From assembly GCA_032158295.1 (NCBI GenBank), contig CM063246.1, forward strand, positions 15,721,168 through 15,785,167: a DNA stretch of 64,000 bases. The letters are read 5' to 3'. Positions 54,768 to 64,000 of this stretch are shown piece by piece. The notes beneath the pieces are model-generated. The model was not told where the DNA came from and ran no database searches. It was given only the letters and a program-made list of their open reading frames with translations. Each line of letters opens with the position of its first letter. Position 1 is the first letter of the stretch. The position numbers were made by a program, and so were the translations under genes. This stretch comes from Pycnopodia helianthoides (Eukaryota; Echinodermata; Asteroidea; Forcipulatida; Asteriidae).

Positions 54768-56249
54768 CTATATCAGCTTTCTTGTAACTAGACTTTTGTT
54801 TTTATCCAATAGTTCTTCTTCGGTTTTGACTTCAACATAGCCAAGCTCTCTCAAAGTCTCCCGACAAAAGTCCTGCATTCGTAAAGCCACTTTAAATGGA
54901 ACATGGTACCTCCATGCTTCCGAAACTTTGGATGCATCTCTGGCAGTTGAGTAGTAAGTGTTAGGGCTCTTTCCACTAGATTTGACCATACTTTTGGTGT
55001 TGTTGTGTATCCACTGCTGAACTTTATTTGGCAGAGGTCCCATGCCAGTAAAATCATAAATTTCTTGTGCAAGCTCCTCAGGGTTGTTTGCAATGTCTTC
55101 ATATCGGACTAATTTATACTTTCCCTGGATCCAAGCAGGTTGACTGCGGATAAACTCCAAGTTACGATTAATGCGTCTGCACAGATAACTAATGCCATTA
55201 TCTAATGATGGACCAAGCTCTAGTGAAATATTAGTACTTTTAAGCCTACTTCTTGAGGTGTATGTTCCACGAGGATCTCGCACAAGATGGATAATCTTCA
55301 AGTTGATTTCTGGGTCATATGCAAGAGATTCAAGTGAAGATATACCATAGAGCCTAATCAATTTGGCTGTATAATATTGCTTCTTCTGACAAGCCTGTGT
55401 CATTGGTAGAAGTTGGAGTGGCTCACATCTTCTCTTCACCATTGATGGCACCATGACTGATTTAAAGCTAGCATTGCATAAGGGTGGTTCTACCAATAAT
55501 CTACTACTGGCCCGATGCAAAGATTCCTTGTTGAAGAATTCAAGTAAGTAAGGTGTTTTGTCAAATTCACACTTTATAAGATGATGAAGATAATCAGTCA
55601 CATCAGGGTAGAACTCCTTCTTCCACTCTGTCAGTTTCAGTGGCTCAAACTGGAAAAATGTGTCAGGATTCTGATTAAAAAACTGACCAAGAAATGAGGA
55701 ACCAGAACGTCTATTTGTTACAATCAAAACCTGTACCCTACCCTGTGTTGTGGATTCCAACTTGGGCATGATAGCTTCAAAGTAGTGCTCCTCAATACTT
55801 CCCATTAAATTACCAGACACTTTTTTGTCAGTGGATTGTTCAATTTGCATATCGTGAGTCTTATACTCCACTAATGTTTGAACATCACTCGTTTCCATTA
55901 CTGATGATTTGTCCTTCCATTGTGTCAAATGTTTGACTGATTGTTTTCTTGTTCTTGTTTTGATATAAAGTCTATTTTTAGTTTGTGATGATCTGAAGTA
56001 TTCAGAGCTTGATAAAATGTTACTTTCATCTTGCTCTGGATGTAAGAGCAACAACACTTGATCCACATCTCCTTCCAAAAACAAACTCTCTCTTAGTGTC
56101 TTAGATTTGGCTCTGAAGAAATGTTTATAGCTCACGTAGTTCAGTTGACAAAGTATGATGGCAACGAGTGAGCTACTGAACAAGAAACTGTACACAATGC
56201 ACCGATTTCGTTTTGGCATGATAATTCTGTTCATTCTGCCGACAGTCAT
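54768..56249 (-). CDS. Golgi carbohydrate sulfotransferase (CHST1/3/5/7-type)
   Basis: A 493-residue single-exon protein predicted to transfer sulfate from PAPS to a sugar hydroxyl, probably the 6-O position of Gal, GlcNAc or GalNAc, in the Golgi lumen. It is a type II membrane protein: a basic cytosolic start, one hydrophobic helix at about 18-39, a stem to about 170, then the sulfotransferase domain. The PAPS 5'-phosphosulfate loop is RSGSSF (181-186), followed by NQNPDTFFQFEP. The 3'-phosphate site is LVRDPRGTYTSR (322-333). RYED (382-385) and AWRY (445-448) are further family landmarks, and NXS/T sites occur at 259, 340 and 416. An uninterrupted coding exon is usual for CHST1/2/4/5/7. An AG acceptor 16 nt upstream of the ATG (exon begins at 56265) implies a 5'UTR intron. 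The second Met (residue 6) could also start the protein. The sugar acceptor cannot be read from sequence. Confidence 0.93.
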   Translation of the reverse strand: MTVGRMNRIIMPKRNRCIVYSFLFSSSLVAIILCQLNYVSYKHFFRAKSKTLRESLFLEGDVDQVLLLLHPEQDESNILSSSEYFRSSQTKNRLYIKTRTRKQSVKHLTQWKDKSSVMETSDVQTLVEYKTHDMQIEQSTDKKVSGNLMGSIEEHYFEAIMPKLESTTQGRVQVLIVTNRRSGSSFLGQFFNQNPDTFFQFEPLKLTEWKKEFYPDVTDYLHHLIKCEFDKTPYLLEFFNKESLHRASSRLLVEPPLCNASFKSVMVPSMVKRRCEPLQLLPMTQACQKKQYYTAKLIRLYGISSLESLAYDPEINLKIIHLVRDPRGTYTSRSRLKSTNISLELGPSLDNGISYLCRRINRNLEFIRSQPAWIQGKYKLVRYEDIANNPEELAQEIYDFTGMGPLPNKVQQWIHNNTKSMVKSSGKSPNTYYSTARDASKVSEAWRYHVPFKVALRMQDFCRETLRELGYVEVKTEEELLDKNKSLVTRKLI

Positions 56250-56265
56250 CAGTCATCATCAGATC

Positions 56266-58915
56266 CTGTAATATGAAAAACAAAATACCATGAAACATTG
56301 CTGATCGTGCAAGGATGCTCACTTCAAATGTCTGCTTAATTTAGTCCATTGATAGCCCGGAAAGAATCATAATCTAGTTTGACCTTGCCATAGATGATCT
56401 CCTTCTTACCAGGACTGAATACTTACAATAAATATCTCAAAAATTCTACCTCCCACAACAAATCTTCCTATAACAGACCTTAAGGTATGTATAAGGAATC
56501 TTATCTATTTGTTATTGTGTAGACCTAAACAAAACATTTACTTGTGTTTTATCAATATCGGAAATATAACTTGTAGCAAGAGATCTTCAAACATATGTGA
56601 TAAGTTTATTGAGGCCTTTCTTGCTCAAAAGTGACCACTTTCTTTATTTATTTCTTGACCCAATCACTGAAGCAGAAATATTGTCTGTATCTCTAAACTC
56701 CACTTCCAGGAAAGCTCCAGATTGCAACAATTTAAGTTATTTTGTTAAATACAATGAAGCTAAAATGTAAAGCACTTCTGTTTAATAAATCATTTAAGTG
56801 GGATTTTCACCCAACAGACTCAAACTAGGAAAAGTTATACCCATCTACAAAAATGGAAACAAACACGATATTTGTAACTACAGACCCATTTCAATATTAC
56901 CTGTGATACATCTCAAGTGTTTGAGAACATTGTGTATTGTCGCTTGATTTCTTTTTATTGGTAAGTATGATTTGTCATCATACCAGCGGTATAAATAGGT
57001 CATACCCAGGATCAGCAGAGGTTAGTTTTTTTTAGCGATGTTGTTCATTTGCTCTATGGTCATTTTGGGGTATATTTTAGAGCGAACTAAATCAGGAGAA
57101 AACTAGAGAGAGAACTATCGACATCCCTCCCCGCTTAAATGTTTCTAATGTGTAGTTCTCCCTCCCAATTTATGCTCACTACATTTATGTACGATGACTT
57201 GCAACCCCTATCCTACGGCAGGATATTAGTACACAAATATTGACTGCTTCAAGTGCTATGGTTAAAACCAGACTCCTCAACGCAGTCTATTTTCTCAAGG
57301 CGAAGTCATAGTTTTAACCGTAGCACAAGTAGAAGCAGTCAATATTTGTTTTATAACAACCCATTGTGCCTAGATGTCTAGGTAACAAGAGGCTGTTGTT
57401 GCTATTGGTATGCACATTGGTTGCTATGGGATATAGTACATTGGTTGCTTACGGGTACGGTACCTTGTTTACAGCGTGTATAGTGCCTTGTGTTTGCGCA
57501 GCTTTCTACTAGTAATTCTAGTAAAATTAAGACATATCATGTGATGCGCTCTAAACCGATCAAAAGGCAGAATCTTTATAAGGGGTGTTATAATATAAAA
57601 TACAGTACTTAGTCTACTTCTCTGCTGAAACTAAACCTCTAGATATGGTTATATTACTGCTAGTACCAGTACTACTGTCCTACCGCGCCATCGGTATGGT
57701 TTACATGTAGTTAACCCTTTTTAGCACACAACTACCATGACAACCATTGCAGTTTGTTTGACAAGTTGTATCTTGAGTTTTACACATGCAGTTACAATGC
57801 AGCAAATGGCAGTAGATAGAGCATGATTAAAAGATGACGATAGTCAAAAAACACCAAGATGTTCACATCCAAAGGTTCAAAGGTTGGAAGTCCTATCCCC
57901 AACGCAGCATAAAGAGTAGTTGGTGGGTTTTTTCTGTGAGTTCCAAACGGTACAATGTATTTTACTTGCAATGAACACAGTAATGGCGACCGTGCTTGTT
58001 TCATGATAGACTTACCAATGTTTTTAAACATGGAATACCATGACTTGAAAGGATTTTAGTTACAGAGAATTTAAGGTCAAGAGGTTATATTTTTTGTTTT
58101 GGAGTCAATCAGTTTTTTTTTCCAAAAGTGGGTTGTGGTTTGTTTCAATCACTTTTTAAATCGTTTTAAGACAGACAGTTACAGTACAACAGTACAGTTG
58201 AGAAAACTATTGTGTACAACTTTCCACGTAACAAACCGTTATGCTTACACAATTTGTCCTCATTCATTATTTGATTAGGCCTATCTGTCTACAATGTTTC
58301 CCACACAACTGTGTAAATCATTCAAAAGACAATTTCATCCTCTGCAAAAAAAAACTAACCATGTTACACAGGAAAATAATCACAACGGAAGTTACTTTTA
58401 AAGGCCTAAGTTATATTTAGTTTGATTGTCGGTGAGTGCTAAAAATGTCAAGGGTTAATGTCCTTATGTTCGGGGAAAGGGTAGTAACTACGGTAGCTAC
58501 ATAATTAAGCAGGGCCGTTGCGGTCACTCACCGGCACAAGGTCCAATGAAAAAGATCTACAAAATAGCACAATGATCCTATTCGGTATTCCTACAGTGAG
58601 AACATGGACGAGAAGTAGAACTTTTATGACAGTATACCTACTCTGACTATGTAGTGTTGTCCAGTTGCAGACTTGCTCGAAGAAGGTCTATTCTAAACCG
58701 TTAACCATCAACCAACATACTTCACGACCTGGGCCGTCGGCGTCTCAAGACAACACCAGAACCATAGAGCAAGGAACAGAACACACAACTTTTTGTTCAA
58801 TATTTTATCACCAGCAGTCTTGCCAAGTTTCAATCAAAGGGTCAGTTGCACTAGCGTATTCATGAACTGACTCAAAATATTAAAATGTCAAAGATTAAAG
58901 CAGTGTGTTACCTAC
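56266..58915 (-). other. Probable 5'UTR intron of the sulfotransferase gene
   Basis: On the - strand it runs from donor GCAG|GTAGGT (58915) to acceptor TTTTCATATTACAG (56266). It contains the fold-back element at 57233-57349 and a short frame region at 57792-58031 without recognisable domains. No other gene seen. Confidence 0.5.
57233..57349. repeat. Fold-back element with ~36-bp arms
   Basis: ACAAATATTGACTGCTTCAA...GGTTAAAAC is matched by GTTTTAACC...AAGCAGTCAATATTTGT. Short spacer, non-coding, probably a MITE. Confidence 0.7.
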
Positions 58916-59100
58916 CTGCCTATACACTTGCTTTCTACATTTACATGTACATGTTGAGTAGCACCAGCACCGGCAGCAGAGCAGTTGCAAGTTCCCGTAC
59001 GTGCGTGCAGTGTAACAAAATTACTAGTGTGTGAAGTAAATACTTGGCTTCCGGCAAGTTTGTTCTCAAAGTTTCTCATTCGCCATGTATTGAACGCCGT
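58916..59100 (-). other. Candidate non-coding first exon and promoter of the sulfotransferase gene
   Basis: On the - strand a GCAG|GTAGGT donor at 58916/58915 ends a CpG-containing stretch. It holds GCCGGAAGCC (59055-59046, ETS-like) and ATACATGGCG (YY1-like) at 59090-59081. The ATG there opens a six-codon upstream frame (59086-59066). This pairs with the acceptor at 56266. Transcript data would be needed to prove the join. Confidence 0.4.
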
Positions 59101-59359
59101 GGGGGCAACGAAACTTTTTGAGATAAGACGGGTGATGATAACCAGGTATTTAATTTTCTTTTGATTGTTTAGTTCACGTACTTCTGGTCATGCGTATGTT
59201 TTAAAGGAAGTTGGAATTAACCAAACTGTTTCTTTTAACCACAACGAAATTTTCTTTGATATTACAGTTGGTTTATAGCATCCAGTCAATTTGGGTGACG
59301 TAAATTTATCATGAACCTCGCCCCTGACTCGAACATGACGTGTAGAACTTCTTTTTTCT

Positions 59360-59754
59360 TTAAAGAAACATTACAGAATTGTTTTTTGCTAACAAAACAG
59401 TTGCTGGCAGTGTAAGCACTTTATGTAATCCACCATATACATAAACTGACAAACCTGTAGAGGTTTGAGATCGATCGGCCATCTAGGTCACGAGAAAATA
59501 GCGAATGAAACGATTACACATTTGCATGAAATCATATAGATTCAACAAATTAATAAAACGCTCACTGAGCGATAAACTCCAATCGGAAAATTAGTTTATT
59601 CATTTCTCATCAAATATGACATTTCAGACAGAAATATTTTTAGGGATGTTTTCTACTATCATCATCATTAGACCGTGTAAGTTTTGTGTAAATCTGTGAT
59701 AAAAAGTGTATTTTACAAGTTTTTTTTCTTACCAATTCTGTAATGTTCCTTTAA
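59360..59754 (-). mobile_element. TIR element, TTAAAGGAACATTACAG family, copy 2
   Basis: Inverse orientation to 10718-11112. It starts TTAAAGAAACATTACAGAAT and ends TGTAATGTTCCTTTAA. The body matches copy 1 throughout, including CGCTCACTGAGCGATAAACT. Confidence 0.85.
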
Positions 59755-59957
59755 AATAGTGCTTTTCTATAATACTAAATGAAAAAAATCTATCCATTTT
59801 TGTCTCCAAATGAAATTTACTTTTTGACAAATGACAGGGCAAGCTCTAGGTCTATGGCTTCAGAATGAACAAAATATTCAAAAAGGTTTGTTATTATATA
59901 CCTATGACAAAAAGTAGGGGATTTAAAATGTCTTAGTACGCCAAAGATCAAATGAAT

Positions 59958-60351
59958 ATTAAAGGAACATTACAGAATTGGTTTTGCTAACAAAATAGTT
60001 GCTGGCAGTTCGGGCACTTTATGTAATTCACCATATACATAAACTGACAAACCTGTAGAAGTTTGAGATCGATCGGACATCTGGGTCACGAGAAAATAAT
60101 GAAAAACCGATTACACATTTGCATGAAATCATATAGATTCAACAAATGAATAAAACGCTCACTGAGCGATAAACTCCAATCGGAAAATTAGTTTATTCAT
60201 TTCTCATCAAATATGGCATTTCAGACAGAAATATTTCAAGGGATGTTTCTACTATCATCATCATTAGACCGTGTAAGTTTTATGTAGAAATGTGATCAAA
60301 AAGTATATTTTGCAAGTTTTGTTCTTACCAATTATGTAATGTTCCTTTAAA
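59958..60351 (-). mobile_element. TIR element, TTAAAGGAACATTACAG family, copy 3
   Basis: Starts TTAAAGGAACATTACAGAAT and ends TATGTAATGTTCCTTTAA. Same orientation as copy 2, about 200 bp away. Nearly collinear with it, so the pair could also have arisen by local duplication. Confidence 0.85.
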
Positions 60352-60639
60352 GCAAATTAACTCACGCACAAAATAAAATTAAATCGTTGTTTTAATATGC
60401 CCTTCTACCCTTTGTGCCGGTTCAAATTTACCATTAGTGCATCTTGGGGGCATCTGAATGAGTTTTTAATAAGTTATTTGATTTTATCGCACAAACTATA
60501 ATCATTATTTGCCGCAGAGGCTCAAGGACGTACCAACTTAGCTGAGCCGTCGCAGTACGGCTAACGGCTAAGTCTTTTTTATACCGCCCTCTACCACCCG
60601 GTTGTTGGTTTAGACTTTGCCTGAACATCTGACTTCCAA

Positions 60640-61135
60640 TTGCAAGGCTCGTCAAGACTGTGCAAGTCTCGCGGACCATTGTGGTCCCAACCATAAAATT
60701 ATTAGTTTTACGTTGGCGAGATTTCGTTTCGTCAATTTAGTTTAACGTGGTCAATGGCCATGAAAACAATTTATGTTGTTGTGTATGTAGTACTCAGTCA
60801 TACAAAATATGAAAGTAAAATCAATTCAACGAAATAACGAAGAAAACCGGAAAATTTACTTGAACTCAACTTCCGGTTACTTGCAAAAAATTAAGAATGT
60901 TTGCCTACCTGTTAATTAAACTTATGTAAACGTTTGTTTTGGGTCGCGATGGTAATTGCCAGACGCTATAATTTGCTCTGTTTTTAGCCTTTCGTTTTAG
61001 TCTATGGCCTTGAGATTGAGGCGTCAGCAAGCTTTTAGTGTTTGTACAATTCGGGAGTGGATTTACAAAAGGGGTTTCTAAAAAGTTTGGACTAAACTTA
61101 AGTATCATTGTCCCAGAGTCTTAATTTTGTTTAAA
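60640..61135 (+). repeat. Diverged dispersed repeat, copy 2
   Basis: GTGCAAGTCTC...GACCATTGTGGTCCCAACC...AATTTAGTTTAAC, and later GGGGTTTCTAAAAA...GTCCCAGAGTCTTAATTTTGTTT, match the order of blocks at 38310-38705. Confidence 0.5.
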
Positions 61136-61623
61136 CAATAACACAACAAACTATTTGCATTTAGGCCCTATTATAAATCTAAAACTCATTTTGTAAAAAC
61201 TGTAATGATAATTTGTTTTGTTCAGGTTTTTTTCATAAATATAAATTAAAAACAAAGATTTTATTTCAGACTTGTTTTGTTCGTTTCGATAGCGAGACTT
61301 ACACAGACTATAACGCCAGATACCTGCCTGACCGGATGTTGCCAGATGTACCTTTGACCTCGCATCACACGCACTTGTACACATTATTACATAGTGAATA
61401 AAACAACATTACATGATGTACAAACATTATGCACACGCTGCATGCAAACGATCGAAATTGCAAGCTGACAAATTACATCACCTCGTGACCAATCATAACA
61501 CAGATATGGAAAGCGTACGTCACGGCACGTTTATCCAATGAAATCATTGTATCCAATTAAATCATTGGGTTCTGCTCCTATAAGACCAGCGCCTGTCTTT
61601 ATCCTTGCGGTAGTATGCACAGT

Positions 61624-61770
61624 ATGGACTGGCAATGAGGTCATTAGAGCACGTCTATCCCCCGAGGGACTGTGAGTGACGAGAAGGGGGACCTATTTCC
61701 CTCGGCCGATTCGATCTTGGCCCTATAGGAAGGATAGACGTGCTCTAGTGACCGAATCATGCCAGTCCAT
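61624..61770. repeat. Fold-back element with ~38-bp arms
   Basis: ATGGACTGGCAATGAGGTCA...CACGTCTATCC is matched by GGATAGACGTGCTCTAG...CATGCCAGTCCAT. The spacer is GC-rich (CCCGAGGG...CCCTCGG), itself partly self-complementary. Confidence 0.7.
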
Positions 61771-62136
61771 ATGTGTTTTATAACACCGGTCCAAAATATG
61801 AAATAAGAAACTTGAGAAACTTTTCTTGAGGGCGCTGTAACCAGTCAACATATTTTTCGGGAACTATTTCCTGCAAATTACACGCGCGCGATGTCTTGAC
61901 GCACGTCTAGTTCACGGTGGCGCAAATCTCATGCACTAGCCTTTGTTAGTTAACCCCACGTGACCATGTTTCAGGTGTGTAAACTCTTCCTAGTTCTGGG
62001 GTGCGGTCCACTTGCGCAAACTTTGCCTACCTTTGCCAACAATTCCGAGTGGAACGAGTTGGCGCTGCCAACTTTGGTGAACGTTAGCAACCATAAGCGG
62101 ACGTCTTTTTGAGGTGTTGGTGGGCCGGTAAAAAAA

Positions 62137-62238
62137 ATGGCGGAGCACATGAAGATAACCGAAAGGTTAGCAGACGATGTTTTTTCCCTGTCACGAAAAC
62201 AAGTCACGAAAGTGTTTTTTTCAGTGGAGTTGAAATAG
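62137..62238 (+). other. Unassigned 33-codon frame starting at a YY1-like ATGGCGG
   Basis: AAAATGGCGGAGC opens MAEHMKITERLADDVFSLSR, then KQVTKVFFSVELK and TAG. A GTTAGC donor-like site follows the ninth whole codon plus two bases (GAAAG|GTTAGC). The region is CpG-rich and promoter-like, so this could be the first exon of an unseen + strand gene or part of a 5'UTR. No family recognised. Confidence 0.25.
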
Positions 62239-62369
62239 CAACTTAATTAGTTGATGTCGTGATGTATACAAGAGGACTGCAATATGCCAACACTAAAGCC
62301 ATCGCTACAAAAAATACATTCCGGTGTCTCCATCTCCACCATTATTGAAGTGCGCAACCAACCGTCCAT

Positions 62370-62774
62370 ATATGTTTGTTATATTATGATTGGTCCGCTC
62401 CGAAGTGACGTAGTTTGTCAGCTACCCACTTTCGATCGTCTGCTGCATGAATGAATGTGTGTATGTAGTGTTGTTTTATTCACTATGTGATGTGTGAACA
62501 TGTGTATAATCTGTAGCTCCATGGTATAATCATGGAGGTAGAATTTTTAAATTTCTACCTCCATATGGTATAATCGACTCCATGTACTGTACAAATCTCT
62601 GTCTGTGTGTGTGAATGGGATGCGAGGTCCTTCTCTGAACGCTCAAGCCCCGGTGAGTCAGCACAGCTGCTCTCATAATGGTAAAAATCCTTGTTTGGCG
62701 GAGAGGCGTTCCATACTCAACTTGATCAACAAGAATCCCATGACCTTCGGCCGATCGGTTTTCATTTTGTAAAC
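62370..62774 (+). promoter_or_regulatory. Probable LONP2 promoter / 5'UTR
   Basis: Contains GATTGGTCCGC (inverted CCAAT) and GTGACGTAG (CRE-like) at about 62390-62412, no TATA box, and leads to the LONP2 start in AACATGGCGTC. A tiny hairpin insertion (62532-62564) interrupts it. The in-frame sequence upstream of 62775 is open to 62691 but lacks an ATG. Confidence 0.4.
62521..62575. repeat. 33-bp hairpin flanked by 11-bp direct repeats
   Basis: ATGGAGGTAGAA at 62532 and its complement TTTCTACCTCCAT ending at 62564 form a hairpin. The 11-base ATGGTATAATC stands on both sides (62521-62531 and 62565-62575), as a target-site duplication would. A half-copy (ATTCTACCTCC) is at about 56444. Confidence 0.6.
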
Positions 62775-62881
62775 ATGGCGTCAACTATTTCCATTCCCCG
62801 TCGTCTCCCACTTCTGCTAGTAGCAGATGGCATACTACTGCCAGGCTCTTCGATGAGAATTCCTGTGAATTCACCAAGAAA
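62775..62881 (+). CDS. Lon protease homolog 2, peroxisomal: first coding exon
   Basis: 35 codons plus two bases. MASTISIPRRLPLLLVADG, then ILLPGSSMRIPVNSPR, aligns with the N-terminus of human LONP2 (SRLPLLLTHEGVLLPGSTMR). The donor AGAAA|GTAAGA splits the next codon as AA+, which would give Asn as in human SARN. The exon holds the first strand of the LON substrate-binding domain; the AAA+ and Ser-Lys protease domains lie beyond the window. The protein is an ATP-dependent protease of the peroxisomal matrix. The ATG at 62775 was chosen because upstream in-frame sequence has no ATG and the spacing to RLPLLL matches the family. Confidence 0.85.
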
Positions 62882-64000
62882 GTAAGAATTTTACTTAGGA
62901 CACAACGTCGCTTCATTGTCTGTTCAGTGTTTGTACCTTGTAATTGTATTGTAATACAACTTTTATTCATACACTTTTGTAATGTACCGGTACTGTCTAT
63001 GAATAAAAGTTGTGGACAACTTCCAATTCATCATACCATGCCTACCTCCAAGATGATACACAACGTGTCACACAAAGGCACAGTTGTGTGGTGCTGAAGT
63101 ATACACAAGTTACGTAATGTGTGTAAGAACGGTGGGCTAAAATTCCGTGTCACTTTATCTCCCTTATTTTAGGTCAAATTTTGTCCTTTTCAGAAGGGTT
63201 GACAGAACAAAATTTATTCATGAGTACGACCATGATGACTGAGCTGAGTATGAGGGAGACGATAGCGGAGTAGACATAATGTGTACAGAGAGGCACAGCC
63301 TCCACAGGCACTTGGAACTAGTATTACAAACACAAAGTGTCAAAAGCATGAAAAATTAGCCATTTTCGGGTCTATGGTTATCGGTGGTCTACTCTTGACA
63401 ACGCTGCTGGCTACACTCCATTTTAGTTCCTTTGAGCTAGTGCGCGAGTTGAATGTGTGTTTGAATTTTCCTATCTTAAGGTCAAAATTTAGTGTTTTAG
63501 ATTCCAATTCCTCAATAATAAAAAAGGGAAATAAAGTTCAACATCTAATTAAAAAACAAATAATCCAATTCCAAGCTGCCGGATACAGACATTTTTCCAA
63601 ATGGTGTTGTAACTTGTAGCCCACCTTGTTGGGCTGTTATGGCTCTCTTAAATCATAGAGAAAGGACCCTTAAATAAAGGTATTATACAGGATTGGTAGA
63701 GCTGATAAAATAGTTGTCAGACAGTTTTAATGCTTTGTGTGATCAACCGTACATGAAAAAGGCTTTAAACCCATTTTGTGAGTCAGGAGAAAATAGTGAA
63801 AAACCATGCACAATTTTCAGCATGTAAACACATTTTCGTTAAAGGAACATTACAGAATTGGTAAGAAAAGAACTTTTACTTTTTGATCACAGATTTACGT
63901 AAAACTTACACGGTCTAATGATGATGATAGTAGAAAACATCCCTTTAAATATTTCTGTCTGAAATGCAATATTTGATGAGAAATGAATAAACTAATTTTC
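62882..64000 (+). other. Start of LONP2 intron 1
   Basis: Begins GTAAGA. No second exon was found to the window edge. The 112-codon frame at 63281-63619 has one hydrophobic stretch but no recognised domain. A degenerate repeat related to the TTAAAGG elements occupies about 63670-63838. Confidence 0.6.
63839..64000 (+). mobile_element. TIR element, TTAAAGGAACATTACAG family, copy 4 (cut by the window end)
   Basis: TTAAAGGAACATTACAGAAT followed by the same body as 10718-11112 (GGTAAGAAAAGAACTT ... GATGATGATAGTAGAAAAC). Same orientation as copy 1; the right end is outside the window. Confidence 0.85.

Noticed and set aside
62691..62774. N-terminal extension of LONP2
   Set aside because: The in-frame sequence is open but has no ATG; the ATG at 62775 gives the family's usual spacing to RLPLLL.
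63281..63619. 112-codon frame with one hydrophobic stretch
   Set aside because: No family recognised; lies in LONP2 intron 1 and is followed by repeat sequence.

Overview
This is eukaryotic nuclear DNA. It is AT-rich and intron-rich, and crowded with short terminal-inverted-repeat elements, tRNA-derived SINEs and minisatellites. The genes are metazoan. The TIR families (for example those starting TTAAAGGAACATTACAG, TTAAAGGAACACGTTGCC or GGGCCCAATTTCAT) and the tRNA-Leu-type SINE fit a marine deuterostome, most likely an echinoderm and perhaps a forcipulate sea star. That placement rests on remembered repeat families and was not tested by a search.

Three genes can be supported. (1) 7240-40824, + strand: a complete P4-type ATPase of the ATP9A/ATP9B (TAT-5/Neo1) family. 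It has 23 coding exons with consistent splice phases and a predicted product of 1105 residues. The first exon encodes only 27 whole codons. (2) 54768-56249, - strand: a single-exon Golgi carbohydrate sulfotransferase of 493 residues, with a probable non-coding first exon near 58916-59100. (3) 62775-62881, + strand: the first coding exon of the peroxisomal Lon protease LONP2; the rest of the gene lies beyond the right edge.

Layout: 1-7239 is upstream DNA with hairpins, MITEs, a G-rich tract and a promoter-like CpG patch at about 560-780. 7240-40824 is ATP9, whose introns hold most of the repeats. 40825-54767 is the interval between the converging ATP9 and sulfotransferase genes and has no supportable gene. 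56266-58915 is the probable 5'UTR intron of the sulfotransferase gene. 59100-62774 separates the two divergent starts and holds two copies of one MITE, fold-back elements and the LONP2 promoter. 62882-64000 is LONP2 intron 1.

The most unusual structure is in ATP9 intron 8 (25975-28037). The last part of exon 8, its 5' splice site and the start of the intron are repeated about 18 more times with an exact 112-bp period. Each repeat carries an AG-ended acceptor-like tract, then 57 nt (19 codons) in the same phase as exon 8 and open, then in most copies the original GT donor. The intron therefore looks like a stack of potential in-frame cassette exons. Two other exon-intron junctions of the same gene (exons 7 and 13) also carry local tandem duplications. 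The three genes belong to unrelated pathways (lipid flipping, glycan sulfation, peroxisomal proteolysis), and nothing in the sequence suggests they work together.
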